Shown: positions 55,298 to 64,000, numbered from the stretch's first letter. The stretch is 64,000 bases of DNA from Myxococcales bacterium (GCA_016707895.1 JADJGV010000001.1:186001-250000); one strand, 5' to 3'. A program made the numbers and translations. The notes: generated by a model from the letters alone, not told the origin.

Positions 55298-56532
55298 GCG
55301 CCCTCGTCGGCCAGCAGCCGCGCCGCCGCCACCTGCCCCGAGCGCAGGCCGTCCTCGTGGAAGCCGAACCCGGTCCAGGCCCCGGCGAAGTAGGTGCGGA
55401 CCACGCCCTGCAGCCGCGGCAGGCCGGCGTGGGCGTCGAGCGCGGCGAAGTCGAACTGCGGGTGCTCGAACGTCACCGCGTGGTGGACCGGCGCCAGCGG
55501 CCGGTCGGGGTTGAGCGTCACCAGGTACGGCGGCGCCGCCGGCAGGCCCTGCAGGCGGTTCATCCAGTAGGTGATCCGCGCCGGCCCCGCGCCGGCGACG
55601 TAGTTCCACGACGCCCACGCGTCCTTGGCCCGCGGCATGACCCCGACGTCGCCGTGCAGCACCGTCCGGTTTTCGGACGTCACCAGCGGGCCGAGCAGGC
55701 GGCGCTCGTCGGCGGTCGGCGCCGCCAGCAGCGCCAGCGCCCGCGGCGCCGAGGTCGCCAGCACCACCCGATCGCAGCGGTGCTCGGCGCCGTCGATCAC
55801 CAGCGTCGCGCCGCGATCGTCGCGGTGGATCGCGGTCACGGCGGCGCGCGCGCGCACCGCGAACCCGCCGGCCGCGACCAGCGCCCGCACGTAGGTCGCG
55901 CTGCCGCCGATCACGGTCCGCCACGGGTGCGGCCGGGTCAGCCGCAGCATGCCGTGGTGGTGGAGGAACCGCAGGAAGGTCTCGGCCGGGAACCCGCCGC
56001 AGCGGTCGGGCGCCATCGACCACAACGACGCCGCCAGCGGCACCACGAACCGGTCGCGGACGTCGGCGGCGACGCCGCGCTCGTGCAGCCAGGCGTCGAG
56101 CGTCGCCCGCCGCGTGCGATCGCTGCCGAGATCGCGCCGGCCCACCGCCAGGAGCCGCGCCACCTCGGCCAGCATGCGCCAGTGCCGCGGCGAGCCCAGC
56201 CGCCGGCGCTGCGCAAACCAGCCGCGCGGCGACGCGCTCGACCACTCGAGCCGATCGTCGCCGTCGTCGACCGCCACCGAGAATGCCATCGGCGTCTCGC
56301 GCGACCGCACGCCGAGCTGATCGAGCAGCGCGGTGAAGCGCGGGTAGCTGGGCCGCGAGAACACGATGAAGCCGAGGTCGACCGGCGTGCCGTCGACCAC
56401 CGCGGTGTGGACGTGGCCGCCGAGCTCGGGCGCGGCCTCGAACAGCGTCACGTCGGCGCGGCCGGCCAGCGCGCGCGCCGCCCCCAGGCCGGCGACGCCG
56501 GCACCGATGATCGCCACGCGCGGTCGGGTCAC
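55294..56532 (-). CDS. FAD-dependent amine oxidase-like oxidoreductase
   Basis: A 412-residue flavoprotein. FAD-binding GxGxxG is in VAIIGAGVAGLGAARAL (6-22) followed by the acidic TLFEAAPELGGH (29-40). The C-terminal signature FAGAWTGFGFHEDGL closes the FAD site. This is the NAD(P)/FAD oxidoreductase that accompanies DUF1365 and CFA-like enzymes and probably desaturates or oxidises an acyl chain. A GTCCG-GTTTT-CGGAC palindrome is embedded in its coding sequence (55664-55678). It starts with a GTG overlapping the upstream lipoprotein gene stop. No transmembrane helix is present; lipid access is likely through a hydrophobic face. Confidence 0.92.
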   Translation of the reverse strand: MTRPRVAIIGAGVAGLGAARALAGRADVTLFEAAPELGGHVHTAVVDGTPVDLGFIVFSRPSYPRFTALLDQLGVRSRETPMAFSVAVDDGDDRLEWSSASPRGWFAQRRRLGSPRHWRMLAEVARLLAVGRRDLGSDRTRRATLDAWLHERGVAADVRDRFVVPLAASLWSMAPDRCGGFPAETFLRFLHHHGMLRLTRPHPWRTVIGGSATYVRALVAAGGFAVRARAAVTAIHRDDRGATLVIDGAEHRCDRVVLATSAPRALALLAAPTADERRLLGPLVTSENRTVLHGDVGVMPRAKDAWASWNYVAGAGPARITYWMNRLQGLPAAPPYLVTLNPDRPLAPVHHAVTFEHPQFDFAALDAHAGLPRLQGVVRTYFAGAWTGFGFHEDGLRSGQVAAARLLADEGA

Positions 56533-57632
56533 GGACCGGTTCGTAGCACCACGCCGCGCAAGCGCACGGGCGTGGGCGGCGCCAGATCGTGGCCGTCGCG
56601 GATCAGCGCGGCCAGCGTGAAGCCGGGCGTCGCGACCGCGCGGATCGCCTCGTCGGACAGCGCGACGTCGGCGGCCAGCGTGGCGCGGCCGCCCGCGGCC
56701 AGGCTGCCCAGGTACAGCACCCGGCCGTCGAGCTCCATGCTCGACGACGCCAGCACCACCCGCACGCCGTAGCCGCGCCCCGGGCCGACGTTGTCGATCG
56801 CCAGGGACACCCGCAGCCGGTTGCCGGCGGTCAGGCTGGCCGCCAGCGGCCCGGCCTCGTACTGCGCGAGCTTCTCCAGCGCCGCCAGCGGCGGCACCGT
56901 CGCGTCGAGCCCGCGCTCGGCGAAGAAGCCGGCCCGGGCCGCCGCCAGCGCCCCGGGATCGATCACCGTGTCGATCCGCACCGCCACGCCGGCCACCAGC
57001 AGATCGATCGCCAGATCGAGCGCCGGCAGCCGCGGCTCGAGGGCGTCGACGAAGTCGAACGGCGACACCGCGAACCCGCCGTCGGCGCCGACCGCGCCCT
57101 CGACGTGCAGCCCGCTCCACAGGAGCGTCGCCCGCTCGGCCACCACCGGCTCCTCGCCGCACGGCTGCGACGCGCCGGGGCGGCGCACCGCCTGCACGCC
57201 CACCGGGTTGCGTTCGACGCGGTTGCCGACCAGCGGCCCGATCACCAGCGGCACGCCGAGCCCGATCGCGCCGGCGCCGACGTAGGTCAAGGGCGAGCTG
57301 GCGCCGTCGTCCGACAGCATCCCGGTGGCCGCGCCGACGAAGCCCAGCCCGGTGGCGATCACGCCGACCACCAGCGTCGCCGGGTTGGGCGACACCTTGA
57401 CCACGTCGAAGGTGGCCATGTCGGTGACGGTCTCGGTTGCGCACGCCAGCGGCGCGACGAACCGCAGCCGGCCGCGCTCGTCGAGCCGGGCGGTCGGCGG
57501 CAGCGCCCGGGGCGGCGCGGCGGTGCGCTCGACGCGGGTCTCGCCGGTGCGGGTGTCCTGGTAGGCGATCGACGCGTGGCAGGCGCCGAGCGCCACCAGC
57601 ACCGGCAGGGTGCGCGGGTTCACCCGCGCCAT
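56529..57632 (-). CDS. predicted lipoprotein with internal hydrophobic segments
   Basis: A 367-residue protein with a lipoprotein signal (MARVNPRTLPVLVALGAC, Cys18). The middle (about 83-130) contains two hydrophobic stretches (LVVGVIATGLGFVGAATG, YVGAGAIGLGVPLVIGPLVG) that could be transmembrane helices, so the protein may pass the membrane after its lipidated N-terminus. The later part (about 150-367) is beta-rich with a late segment resembling an Ig-like or DUF4384-type fold, but I do not recognise it. Its start codon lies 6 bp from the 178-bp palindromic element. It heads the lipid-modification operon, with GTGA overlap to the next gene. Function is unknown. Confidence 0.65.
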   Translation of the reverse strand: MARVNPRTLPVLVALGACHASIAYQDTRTGETRVERTAAPPRALPPTARLDERGRLRFVAPLACATETVTDMATFDVVKVSPNPATLVVGVIATGLGFVGAATGMLSDDGASSPLTYVGAGAIGLGVPLVIGPLVGNRVERNPVGVQAVRRPGASQPCGEEPVVAERATLLWSGLHVEGAVGADGGFAVSPFDFVDALEPRLPALDLAIDLLVAGVAVRIDTVIDPGALAAARAGFFAERGLDATVPPLAALEKLAQYEAGPLAASLTAGNRLRVSLAIDNVGPGRGYGVRVVLASSSMELDGRVLYLGSLAAGGRATLAADVALSDEAIRAVATPGFTLAALIRDGHDLAPPTPVRLRGVVLRTGP

Positions 57633-57637
57633 CGTAA

Positions 57638-57815
57638 GGGCCTGGGAATGGGGAAGTCGATCGTTCTCGCGGCCGATCCATCCCCGCTGGCGGCGTTGCC
57701 GGCTCCGGTCCTCACGTCACGTCCAACGAGGACGCTCGGTTCCGGTCCTCGCCGGCGCCTTGCCATCGGGGCGCCTCGACCGCGATCATCGACCGCCTTC
57801 CCCGTTCCCAGGCCC
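57638..57815. repeat. 178-bp inverted-repeat element in a divergent promoter region
   Basis: The ends are 19-bp inverted repeats with one mismatch (GGGCCTGGGAATGGGGAAG and its complement), and similarity continues inward for some 30 bp (both arms share TCGCGG, CCCCG and TGGC blocks). The centre has a GTCCTC / GAGGAC inverted pair and two direct CCGGTCCTC copies. It fills almost the whole space between the lipoprotein gene and the divergent hydrolase gene. It could be a MITE-like insertion, an extended regulatory palindrome or a cruciform-forming element. Confidence 0.75.
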
Positions 57816-57835
57816 TGACGCAGTAACGTGCGCGC

Positions 57836-58552
57836 ATGGCGGCCCCACCCGCGCTCCCTGACCTCGCCACCCCCGTCGACATCCCCGCCGGCGATCGCGC
57901 CATCGCCGGCCGGCTGTGGACCGCGCCCGGCGCGCACACGATCTACGCGCTCGGCCACGGCGCCGGCGCCGGCATGCACCACCCGTTCATGATCGCGATC
58001 GCCGCCGCGCTGGCCGCGCGCGGCGTGACGACCTTGCGCTGGGAGATGCCGGCCATGACCGCCGGCAAGCGCCTGGCCGATCGCCCCGCGGTGGTGCGGC
58101 CGCTGGCGCGCGCCGCCTGCCTGCACGCCGCCACCCTGGCCCCGGGCCTGCGGCTGATCGCCGGCGGCAAGTCGATGGGCGGCCGGATGACGTCGGAGGC
58201 CCACGCCGCCGCGCCGATCCCGGGGCTGGCCGGGCTGGCGTTCCTCGGCTTCCCGCTGCACCCGGCCGGCGCGCCGGCGTCGACCCGCGGCGCGCACCTC
58301 GCGGGCATCGCCCTGCCGATGCTGTTCGTGTCCGGCACCCGCGACGCCCTCGCGGAGCCGGCGCTGCTCGACGCGCTGCTCGCGGCGCTGGGCCCGCGCG
58401 CGACCCGCTGTCCGATCCACGACGGCGACCACGGCCTCGAGGTGCCGCGCCGGCCCGCGCCCGACCGCCCGCGCACCGCCGATCCGATCGCCACCGCCGC
58501 CGAGGCGATCGCCGCCTGGGCCGACGCGCTCCCGGCCCCCGCCATTCCTTGA
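57836..58552 (+). CDS. alpha/beta hydrolase of the Tex30/KANL3 type
   Basis: A 238-residue alpha/beta hydrolase resembling the KANL3/Tex30-like family. The nucleophile is in GGKSMGGRM (Ser near 112), the acid in SGTRDALAE (Asp near 167) and the catalytic His in HDGDHGLEV (His near 199). An LGHGAGAGMHHPF oxyanion segment lies near 40-52. Family members are small dienelactone-hydrolase-like enzymes of poorly defined substrate. The ATG lies 20 bp from the end of the long inverted-repeat element, so that element probably holds its promoter. The next gene, a MerR-TPR protein, starts 32 bp later on the same strand. Confidence 0.9.
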   Translation: MAAPPALPDLATPVDIPAGDRAIAGRLWTAPGAHTIYALGHGAGAGMHHPFMIAIAAALAARGVTTLRWEMPAMTAGKRLADRPAVVRPLARAACLHAATLAPGLRLIAGGKSMGGRMTSEAHAAAPIPGLAGLAFLGFPLHPAGAPASTRGAHLAGIALPMLFVSGTRDALAEPALLDALLAALGPRATRCPIHDGDHGLEVPRRPAPDRPRTADPIATAAEAIAAWADALPAPAIP

Positions 58553-58584
58553 CACCGCCGATCACGTGCGCAAATCATCGCCGC

Positions 58585-59403
<819 letters not shown>

Positions 59404-59589
59404 CGCGCGATCCGCGGCGCGGCGTCGAGCGCTGATCGCGGCGGCGCGGCGCCGGCGCGGCGACCGCCACGTCGGTTCGGTGAGCCGGCGTACGCGCGTG
59501 GCGTGCGGTGTGCGCGGCGTCGGCCCAACACAACAACATCGCAACAACCCGCGAGGCGTGCGGCGGTTACGGAGGTGCGAGAGGTGACC

Positions 59590-59850
59590 ATGCCCATTCG
59601 TTCCTTGTTCCTCGGCATCGCGCTGTCGCTGGCGGCGGCGTGCAGCGACCCGGCCCCCGCGATCGACGCCGGCGTCGACGCCGCGATCGACGCGCCCGCC
59701 GTCGGCCCCACCCGCGTCGAGCTCGGCAGCGGCGGCCGCGTCAGCGGCGGCACGCTGACCGCCGACGTCCAGCTCGGCGTGCCCATCGCGCAACACCCGA
59801 CCACCGGCGGCACCCTGACCGCCACCACCGCCACCCCGATCGCGCGCTGA
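59590..59850 (+). CDS. small lipoprotein
   Basis: An 86-residue protein with lipoprotein signal MPIRSLFLGIALSLAAAC (Cys18) and a Thr/Gly-rich mature part containing VGPTRVELGSGGRVSGGTLTADVQLG (shown in two pieces, VGPTRVELG and RVSGGTLTADVQLG). A Shine-Dalgarno-like GGAGG lies 14 bases before the ATG, and a purine-rich GAGAGG is closer. The region ahead contains an AC-rich stretch that may hold the promoter. It is followed 27 bp later by a secreted repeat protein with which it may be co-expressed. No family is recognised. Confidence 0.68.
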   Translation: MPIRSLFLGIALSLAAACSDPAPAIDAGVDAAIDAPAVGPTRVELGSGGRVSGGTLTADVQLGVPIAQHPTTGGTLTATTATPIAR

Positions 59851-59877
59851 CGCGACCGCCACCCGCAGGAGCTCATC

Positions 59878-61113
59878 ATGATCCGCGTCCGATCCATCCT
59901 CCTCCCCCTCGTCACCCTGGCCGCGCTCGCCGCGCCCGCCGCCGCGGTCCCCGAGCAGCTCGGCCTCACCGCCCGCGTCGTCGACGCCGGCGCGCCGATC
60001 ACCGGCAACCACGTCGTCACCGTCCGCCTGCACACCGCCGCCAGCGGCGGCGCCGCGGTGTGGACCGAGAACCAGAACGTCGCCGCGACCGACGGCCTCG
60101 TCTACCTCACGCTCGGCGCGCAGACGCCGCTCACCGACGCGATCATCGACGGCGGCCCGCTGTGGGTCGAGCTGCAGGTCGACAGCACCGTGCTGGCCCC
60201 CCGGCTGGCGGTGACCAGCGCCGCCTACGCGATCCGCGCCGGCGTGGCCGAGGACAGCGAGCTGCTCGGCGGTCAGCCCGCCACCGCCTTCGCCGCGGCC
60301 AGCCACGCCCACGCCGGCCAGTACCTGCCGCTCGGCACCGCGCTCGCGTGCGCCGGCACCGACAAGGTCGCGAGCATCAACCCCACGACCGGCTCGGTCA
60401 CCTGCGCGCCCGACAGCGGCGGCGCGTCGTACTCGGCGGGGCCCGGCCTCACCCAGGCCGGCACGGTGTTCAGCGTCGCGTTCGCCGGCTCGGGCGTCGG
60501 CGCCACCGCCGCCCGCAGCGATCACGCCCACGCCGGCACGTACATGCCGGTCGGGACCACGCTGGCCTGCCCGGCGGGGCAGTTCGAGACCGCCGACCTC
60601 GCGTCCGGCAACGTGCAATGCGCCGCCGAGGTCGGCGACATCGCCAGCGTCACCGCCGGCGCCGGGCTCACCGGCGGGACGACCAGCGGCGACGCCACCC
60701 TGGCGGTCGCGTTCGCCGGCACCGGCGGCGCCGCCACCGCCGCGCGCTCGGATCACGGCCACGGCGTCACGTCCTGCCCGAGCAGCTACGCCGCGTTCAC
60801 CCGCACCGCCAACGGCGTCAGCACCGTGATCTGCCTGCGGGCGTTGTTCGGCGCCGCCGACTGGAACGCCGCATCGCGCAGCTGCCTGACCGACGCCGCC
60901 GCGCAGCTGTGCTCGTACCAGCAGATCATCCAGGTGCGCGGGCTCGCGCCGGCGTTCGGGCTGCAGAACGCGTTCTGGCTGGCCGACCGCATGGGCGACA
61001 ACACCGCCTACGTCACCAACACCACCGGCCCCAGCGACGACTTCGACTCGGTCGGCACCGTCACCGACACCAAGGCCGGCTACTACTGCTGCCTCGAGCG
61101 CCGCTGGTGGTGA
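59878..61113 (+). CDS. secreted His-repeat surface protein (tail-fibre-like)
   Basis: A 411-residue secreted protein with a Sec signal (about 1-23, ending AAPAAA). After a beta-rich head come three related units, each ending in a His pair motif: AASHAHAGQYLP, ARSDHAHAGTYMP and ARSDHGHGVTS. The same spacing (FAGxGxxATAARSDH) is seen in tail-fibre and collagen-like bacterial surface proteins and may bind metal. The C-terminal 110 residues have several cysteines (CPSSYAAF, CLRAL, CLTDAAAQLCSYQ, YYCCLERRWW) and resemble a C-type-lectin-like cap. No anchor is visible. It may act as an adhesin or a matrix component; the partner lipoprotein is encoded just upstream. Confidence 0.75.
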   Translation: MIRVRSILLPLVTLAALAAPAAAVPEQLGLTARVVDAGAPITGNHVVTVRLHTAASGGAAVWTENQNVAATDGLVYLTLGAQTPLTDAIIDGGPLWVELQVDSTVLAPRLAVTSAAYAIRAGVAEDSELLGGQPATAFAAASHAHAGQYLPLGTALACAGTDKVASINPTTGSVTCAPDSGGASYSAGPGLTQAGTVFSVAFAGSGVGATAARSDHAHAGTYMPVGTTLACPAGQFETADLASGNVQCAAEVGDIASVTAGAGLTGGTTSGDATLAVAFAGTGGAATAARSDHGHGVTSCPSSYAAFTRTANGVSTVICLRALFGAADWNAASRSCLTDAAAQLCSYQQIIQVRGLAPAFGLQNAFWLADRMGDNTAYVTNTTGPSDDFDSVGTVTDTKAGYYCCLERRWW

Positions 61114-62172
61114 TCACCCCGGCGCGGCCGGCGGCGGGCCGCGCGTCGCCGCGACCAGCGGCAGCCGCACCACCACCCCGAGCCCACCCAGGCGGCTGCG
61201 CGCGAAGCTGATCACGCCGCCGTGGCGCGCGACGATCGCGCGCACGATCGACAGCCCCAGGCCGTGGCCACCGCTGGCCCGATCGCGGGCGCGCTCGACG
61301 CGCAGCAGCCGCCGCCCCAGCTCGGCCAGGCGGTCCTCGGGCACGCCGGGGCCGGCGTCGTCGACCGTCAGCGTCAGGTGATCGCCGTCGCGCCGCGCCG
61401 CGACCTCGACGGCGGCGCCGCCCGCGTGGCGCGCCGCGTTGGTCACCAGGTTGGCGACGATCTGCTCGACGCGCGCCGGGTCGACCTCGGCGGTCAGCGC
61501 CGGCGCGGTCACCCGGACCGCCGCCAGCGCGGGCCCGCCCACCCGCAGGCCGTCGACCGCCGCCGTCACCAGCGCGCCCACGTCGCACGCCTCGAACTCC
61601 AGGCGCAGCGCCGGATCCTCCAGGGTCGCCAGCTCGCGCACGTCGCCGATCAGCCGCTCGAGGCGCGCGCACTCGCGATCGAGCAGCGCCAGCAGCCGCG
61701 CCTGATCGCCGGCGCCGCTCTGCACCGCCGCCGCGATGCCCATCAGCGTCGTCGTCGGCGTGGCCAGCTCGTGGGCGAGATCGGCGAACAGGCGCCGGCG
61801 CTCGCGATCGGCGCCGCGCACCTCGGCCAGCGTGCGCTCGAGCGCCTCGGCCATCGCGCGGAAGCCCTCGCGCAGCCCGAGGAAGTCGCGGCCGGCGGTG
61901 GCCGACGGCAGCTCCGCCGAGAAGTCGCCCGCCGCCAGCCGCTGGTACGCGGCGATCACCGGCGCGGTCAGCCGCCCGACCAGGAACCGGGTGATGGCGT
62001 AGACGACGGCCACCGGCACCGCGAGGATCGCCGCCAGCGCGGCGACCACGCGGCCGTCGTCGCCGACCCCGGTGAGCGCCGCGATCGCCAGCCCGACCGC
62101 CAGCTGGACCAGCGCCGCCAGCAGCGTGACCTTCACCGGCAGCGACCACCGCCCCCCGCGCGGCGCGGTCAC
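61114..62172 (-). CDS. sensor histidine kinase (two-TM, intramembrane-sensing type)
   Basis: A 352-residue histidine kinase. Two transmembrane helices (about 12-33 and 42-65) are separated by only about eight residues, so there is no periplasmic sensor domain. A HAMP segment (about 65-118) is followed by the phosphoacceptor His in LAHELATPT (His134), N box NLVTNAARH, G1 DDAGPGVP and G2 GGHGLGLSIV. Kinases of this shape sense signals within the membrane or through a partner protein. The GTG overlaps the response-regulator stop by GTGA, so both are made together. The phosphatase motif HExxT is present (HELAT), so it may also dephosphorylate its partner. Confidence 0.94.
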   Translation of the reverse strand: MTAPRGGRWSLPVKVTLLAALVQLAVGLAIAALTGVGDDGRVVAALAAILAVPVAVVYAITRFLVGRLTAPVIAAYQRLAAGDFSAELPSATAGRDFLGLREGFRAMAEALERTLAEVRGADRERRRLFADLAHELATPTTTLMGIAAAVQSGAGDQARLLALLDRECARLERLIGDVRELATLEDPALRLEFEACDVGALVTAAVDGLRVGGPALAAVRVTAPALTAEVDPARVEQIVANLVTNAARHAGGAAVEVAARRDGDHLTLTVDDAGPGVPEDRLAELGRRLLRVERARDRASGGHGLGLSIVRAIVARHGGVISFARSRLGGLGVVVRLPLVAATRGPPPAAPG

Positions 62173-62849
62173 GCCTCGCTCAGCCGGTAGCCGGCGCCGT
62201 GCACCGCGCGGATCGGCGCTGGGGTCAGGCCGGCGGCCTCGAGCTTGCGGCGCAGCCGGGTGACGTGGCAGTCGACGTTGCGCGCGTAGCCGTCGTTGCT
62301 GGTGCCGAACACGTCCTGCAGCAGCTGCCGCCGCGACAGCACCACGCCGGGCTGCCGGACGAACTGCACCAGCAGGGCGAACTCGGTCGGCGTCAGCGCG
62401 AGCGTCACGTCCCCGACCACCGCGCGGTGCGCGGCGGCGTCGACGGCGATCGCCTGCCAGCGGGCCACCGTCGCGCCGCGGCCGCCGAGCCGACGGGCCA
62501 GCGCCGCCAGCCGCGCCACCAGCACGCTCGGCGCGAACGGCTTGACCACGTAGTCGTCGGCGCCCGCGTCGAAGCCGACCACCAGGTCGGCGTCGGTGCC
62601 GCGCGCGGTGACCATGACGACGCCGGGGCTCGGCTGGTAGCGCGCTCGCAGCTCGCGGCACACCTCGACCCCGTCCTTGCCGGGCAGGTTCAGATCCAGC
62701 ACGACCAGCTCGGGGCATCGCCGCGCGCACGCGGCCAGCGCCTGTTCGCCGTCGCCGACCGCCTCGACCTGGTAGCCTGCGGCCGCCAGGTGCACCGCCG
62801 TCACCTCGGCGAGCGCCGCGTCGTCCTCGACGAGGAGCAGCCGATCCAT
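62169..62849 (-). CDS. OmpR/PhoB-family response regulator
   Basis: A 226-residue response regulator. The receiver domain has acidic residues Asp9/Asp10, phospho-acceptor Asp52 in VVLDLNLPG, and Lys103 in VVKPF. The winged-helix domain (about 125-226) has LALTPTEFALLVQFVRQPG, VFGTSNDGYARNVDCHVTRLRRKL and VHGAGYRLSEA (motifs given in pieces), all typical of OmpR/PhoB. It is the first gene of a two-component pair with the histidine kinase on the same strand. Nearby lipoprotein and surface-protein genes may be under its control, but no binding-site repeat was recognised. Confidence 0.96.
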   Translation of the reverse strand: MDRLLLVEDDAALAEVTAVHLAAAGYQVEAVGDGEQALAACARRCPELVVLDLNLPGKDGVEVCRELRARYQPSPGVVMVTARGTDADLVVGFDAGADDYVVKPFAPSVLVARLAALARRLGGRGATVARWQAIAVDAAAHRAVVGDVTLALTPTEFALLVQFVRQPGVVLSRRQLLQDVFGTSNDGYARNVDCHVTRLRRKLEAAGLTPAPIRAVHGAGYRLSEA

Positions 62850-62856
62850 GCGCGCG

Positions 62857-63483
62857 TCACGGGCAGCCGGGCGCCGGGCGCCCGTGGCCCAGCTCGACCA
62901 GCGTGTGGAACCGGTTCCGCATCGACGCCGTCATGTCGCTGGTGGCCCCGCGCACCGCGGCGAGGTGCTCGATGAACTCGACCTCGGTGGCGCCGGCCTC
63001 GGCCGCGCGCATCATGATCGAGCCCTCGATCAGCGTGATGAAGTCCGAGCCGAACACCTTCTGGTAGCGGATGATCGCCAGCGCGGGCGCCTCGGGCGTG
63101 CCGGTGATCGTGCCGAAGCGCCACAGCTCGTCCCACGCCACCGTGATGATCTCGTCGACCTCGTAGTGGAACTTCCAGCCGTACTCGTACTGCGGCTCCA
63201 CCCCGACCATCGCGCTGTGGCGCGTGGTCGCGCAGCTGTACATGTGCTCGGGATCCTTGGCCGCCGCCCACACCGCCCCAGGCGGCGCGAGGATCAGCCC
63301 GCGGCCGTGGACCACCTTGGGATCGCCGTCGGTGGCCACCGTCAAGAGCTCCTCGACCCCGGCCCCGGCCTGGGGCACCGGCGCGGTGTTGTCCTCGAGC
63401 GGCTCGAGCCCGTCGGGGAACACCGTCGTGATGTCGTCCTGGCAGGCGGCCAGCACGAGCACCATCGCCAGGGCGTGACGCAT
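62857..63483 (-). CDS. predicted lipoprotein
   Basis: A 208-residue protein with lipoprotein signal MRHALAMVLVLAAC (Cys14); the in-frame reading further upstream is Arg/Pro-rich and looks non-coding, so this ATG was chosen. The mature part has an ACQDDITTVFPDGLEPLED lead-in and a compact globular region (about 60-200) with a START/SRPBCC-like pattern (PPGAVWAAAKDPEHMYSC, FHYEVDEIITVAWDELWRFG, IIRYQKVFGSDFITLIEGSI, each a strand or helix), including one Cys. I infer a lipid- or polyketide-binding role; it was not recognised as a known family. It lies 7 bp upstream of the response regulator start on the same strand and may be in the same unit. Confidence 0.7.
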   Translation of the reverse strand: MRHALAMVLVLAACQDDITTVFPDGLEPLEDNTAPVPQAGAGVEELLTVATDGDPKVVHGRGLILAPPGAVWAAAKDPEHMYSCATTRHSAMVGVEPQYEYGWKFHYEVDEIITVAWDELWRFGTITGTPEAPALAIIRYQKVFGSDFITLIEGSIMMRAAEAGATEVEFIEHLAAVRGATSDMTASMRNRFHTLVELGHGRPAPGCP

Positions 63484-63652
63484 CGCCTCCACTATCGCGC
63501 CCCGGCGGCGGATAGGCAAGTTCGGGGTCCGACCAGCCGCCGCGGGACGGACTGTTGCCACATTCCACGCAATCGGTCACGGCGCGCGGCCGTTCGTGAG
63601 GTGACCGCGAGAGCTACCGCGGACGCACGACCGGTGCGACACTAGCGCTGGC

Positions 63653-64000
63653 ATGCGCGAACCGCGCCGCGATGAAGCGACCGAGACCTTCGGTTCCTAC
63701 GTGCTCTTCGAGTGCCTGGGACGAGGCGGCATGGCGACGGTGCACCGCGCGAAGCAGACCGGCATCGAGGGCTTCGAGCGCCCGGTGGCGCTCAAGCGGA
63801 TGCTGCCGTGGCTCACCAGCGATCCCGAGTTCGTGAAGTCGTTCGTGCGCGAGGCCCGGCTGGCGGCGCAGCTGCGCCACACCAACATCGCGCAGACCTA
63901 CGACCTGGGTAAGGTCGACGGCGTCTACTTCATCGCGATGGAGATGATCGCCGGGCGCGACCTGCGCGAGATCCTCCGCCAGGCCCACAACACCGTCGGG
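63653..64000 (+). CDS. Ser/Thr protein kinase (N-terminal part, truncated by window edge)
   Basis: The first 116 residues of a Hanks-type kinase: glycine loop CLGRGGMATVHRAK (21-34), ATP-binding Lys in PVALKRMLP (Lys48), helix C Glu in FVREARLAAQL and the hinge FIAMEMIAGRDL. The rest lies beyond the window. It is on the opposite strand to the lipoprotein gene, 169 bp away. ATG start with a GC-rich leader. As in many myxobacterial kinases, sensor or repeat domains may follow the catalytic domain. Confidence 0.92.
   Translation, partial: MREPRRDEATETFGSYVLFECLGRGGMATVHRAKQTGIEGFERPVALKRMLPWLTSDPEFVKSFVREARLAAQLRHTNIAQTYDLGKVDGVYFIAMEMIAGRDLREILRQAHNTVG

Overview
The window is very GC-rich (I estimate above 70%), almost wholly coding on both strands, and reads as a chromosomal segment of a myxobacterium (Myxococcota). 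The grounds are: several Hanks-type Ser/Thr kinases and FHA-sigma54 activators, about ten short lipoprotein signal peptides with degenerate lipoboxes, a MYXO-CTERM-like tail, a GCGRIGYDP-type lipoprotein N-terminus and an ADYC-motif secreted protein. A Kofleriaceae/Haliangium-like origin is an inference. I see no rRNA, tRNA, CRISPR array or complete insertion sequence.

Layout. 1-6.1 kb: end of a tail-anchored protein, a pair of SPFH proteins, then a phospho-signalling block (Ser/Thr kinase divergent from an FHA-sigma54 activator, a small lipoprotein, a PP2C phosphatase). 6.1-11.4 kb: a lipoprotein, an ADP-ribosylglycohydrolase, an FGE-sulfatase lipoprotein and an 852-residue modular protein with a GKRTLTQ-type N-terminus and a 23-Gly linker; a duplicated 49-50 bp junction links this protein to the DNA just upstream of the glycohydrolase. 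11.6-15.9 kb: a translationally coupled sugar operon (glycosyltransferase, oxidoreductase-epimerase fusion, GNAT acyltransferase). 15.9-26.7 kb: a long minus-strand run with a heparinase-like lyase bearing a MYXO-CTERM-like tail, lipoproteins, a TPR-like protein, a beta-propeller lipoprotein and a thiolase.

27-37.7 kb: a second signalling block, with an FHA/degenerate-GGDEF/sigma54 activator divergent from a giant kinase-nSTAND-TM-FGE protein, then the ADYC protein and a kinase with a beta-propeller sensor. 37.7-40 kb: heme A synthesis operon (ctaA-ctaB-DUF420). 40.3-42.3 kb: a protein with a kinase and a kinase-like remnant. 42.4-43.6 kb: an HUH-transposase-like gene with REP-like repeats. 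43.6-49 kb: a sulfur/persulfide operon (Mo-bisPGD oxidoreductase, truncated globin, SQR-like flavoprotein, DUF1641-TusE fusion, DsrE). 49-53.2 kb: a class III nucleotide cyclase, a frameshifted PRMT-like methyltransferase and a lipoprotein. 53.2-57.6 kb: a membrane-lipid operon (CFA synthase, DUF1365, FAD oxidoreductase, lipoprotein) whose divergent promoter lies in a 178 bp inverted-repeat element. 57.8-64 kb: a hydrolase, a MerR-TPR protein, surface proteins, a two-component system and the start of another kinase.

How it fits together: neighbouring genes very often overlap by TGATG, ATGA or GTGA, so most runs are probably translationally coupled operons. Kinases next to phosphothreonine-binding FHA activators suggest direct kinase-to-sigma54 signalling, present twice. 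The strongest candidates for something undescribed are the junction-linked toxin-like protein and glycohydrolase, the kinase-nSTAND-FGE fusion, and the globin-containing sulfur operon.
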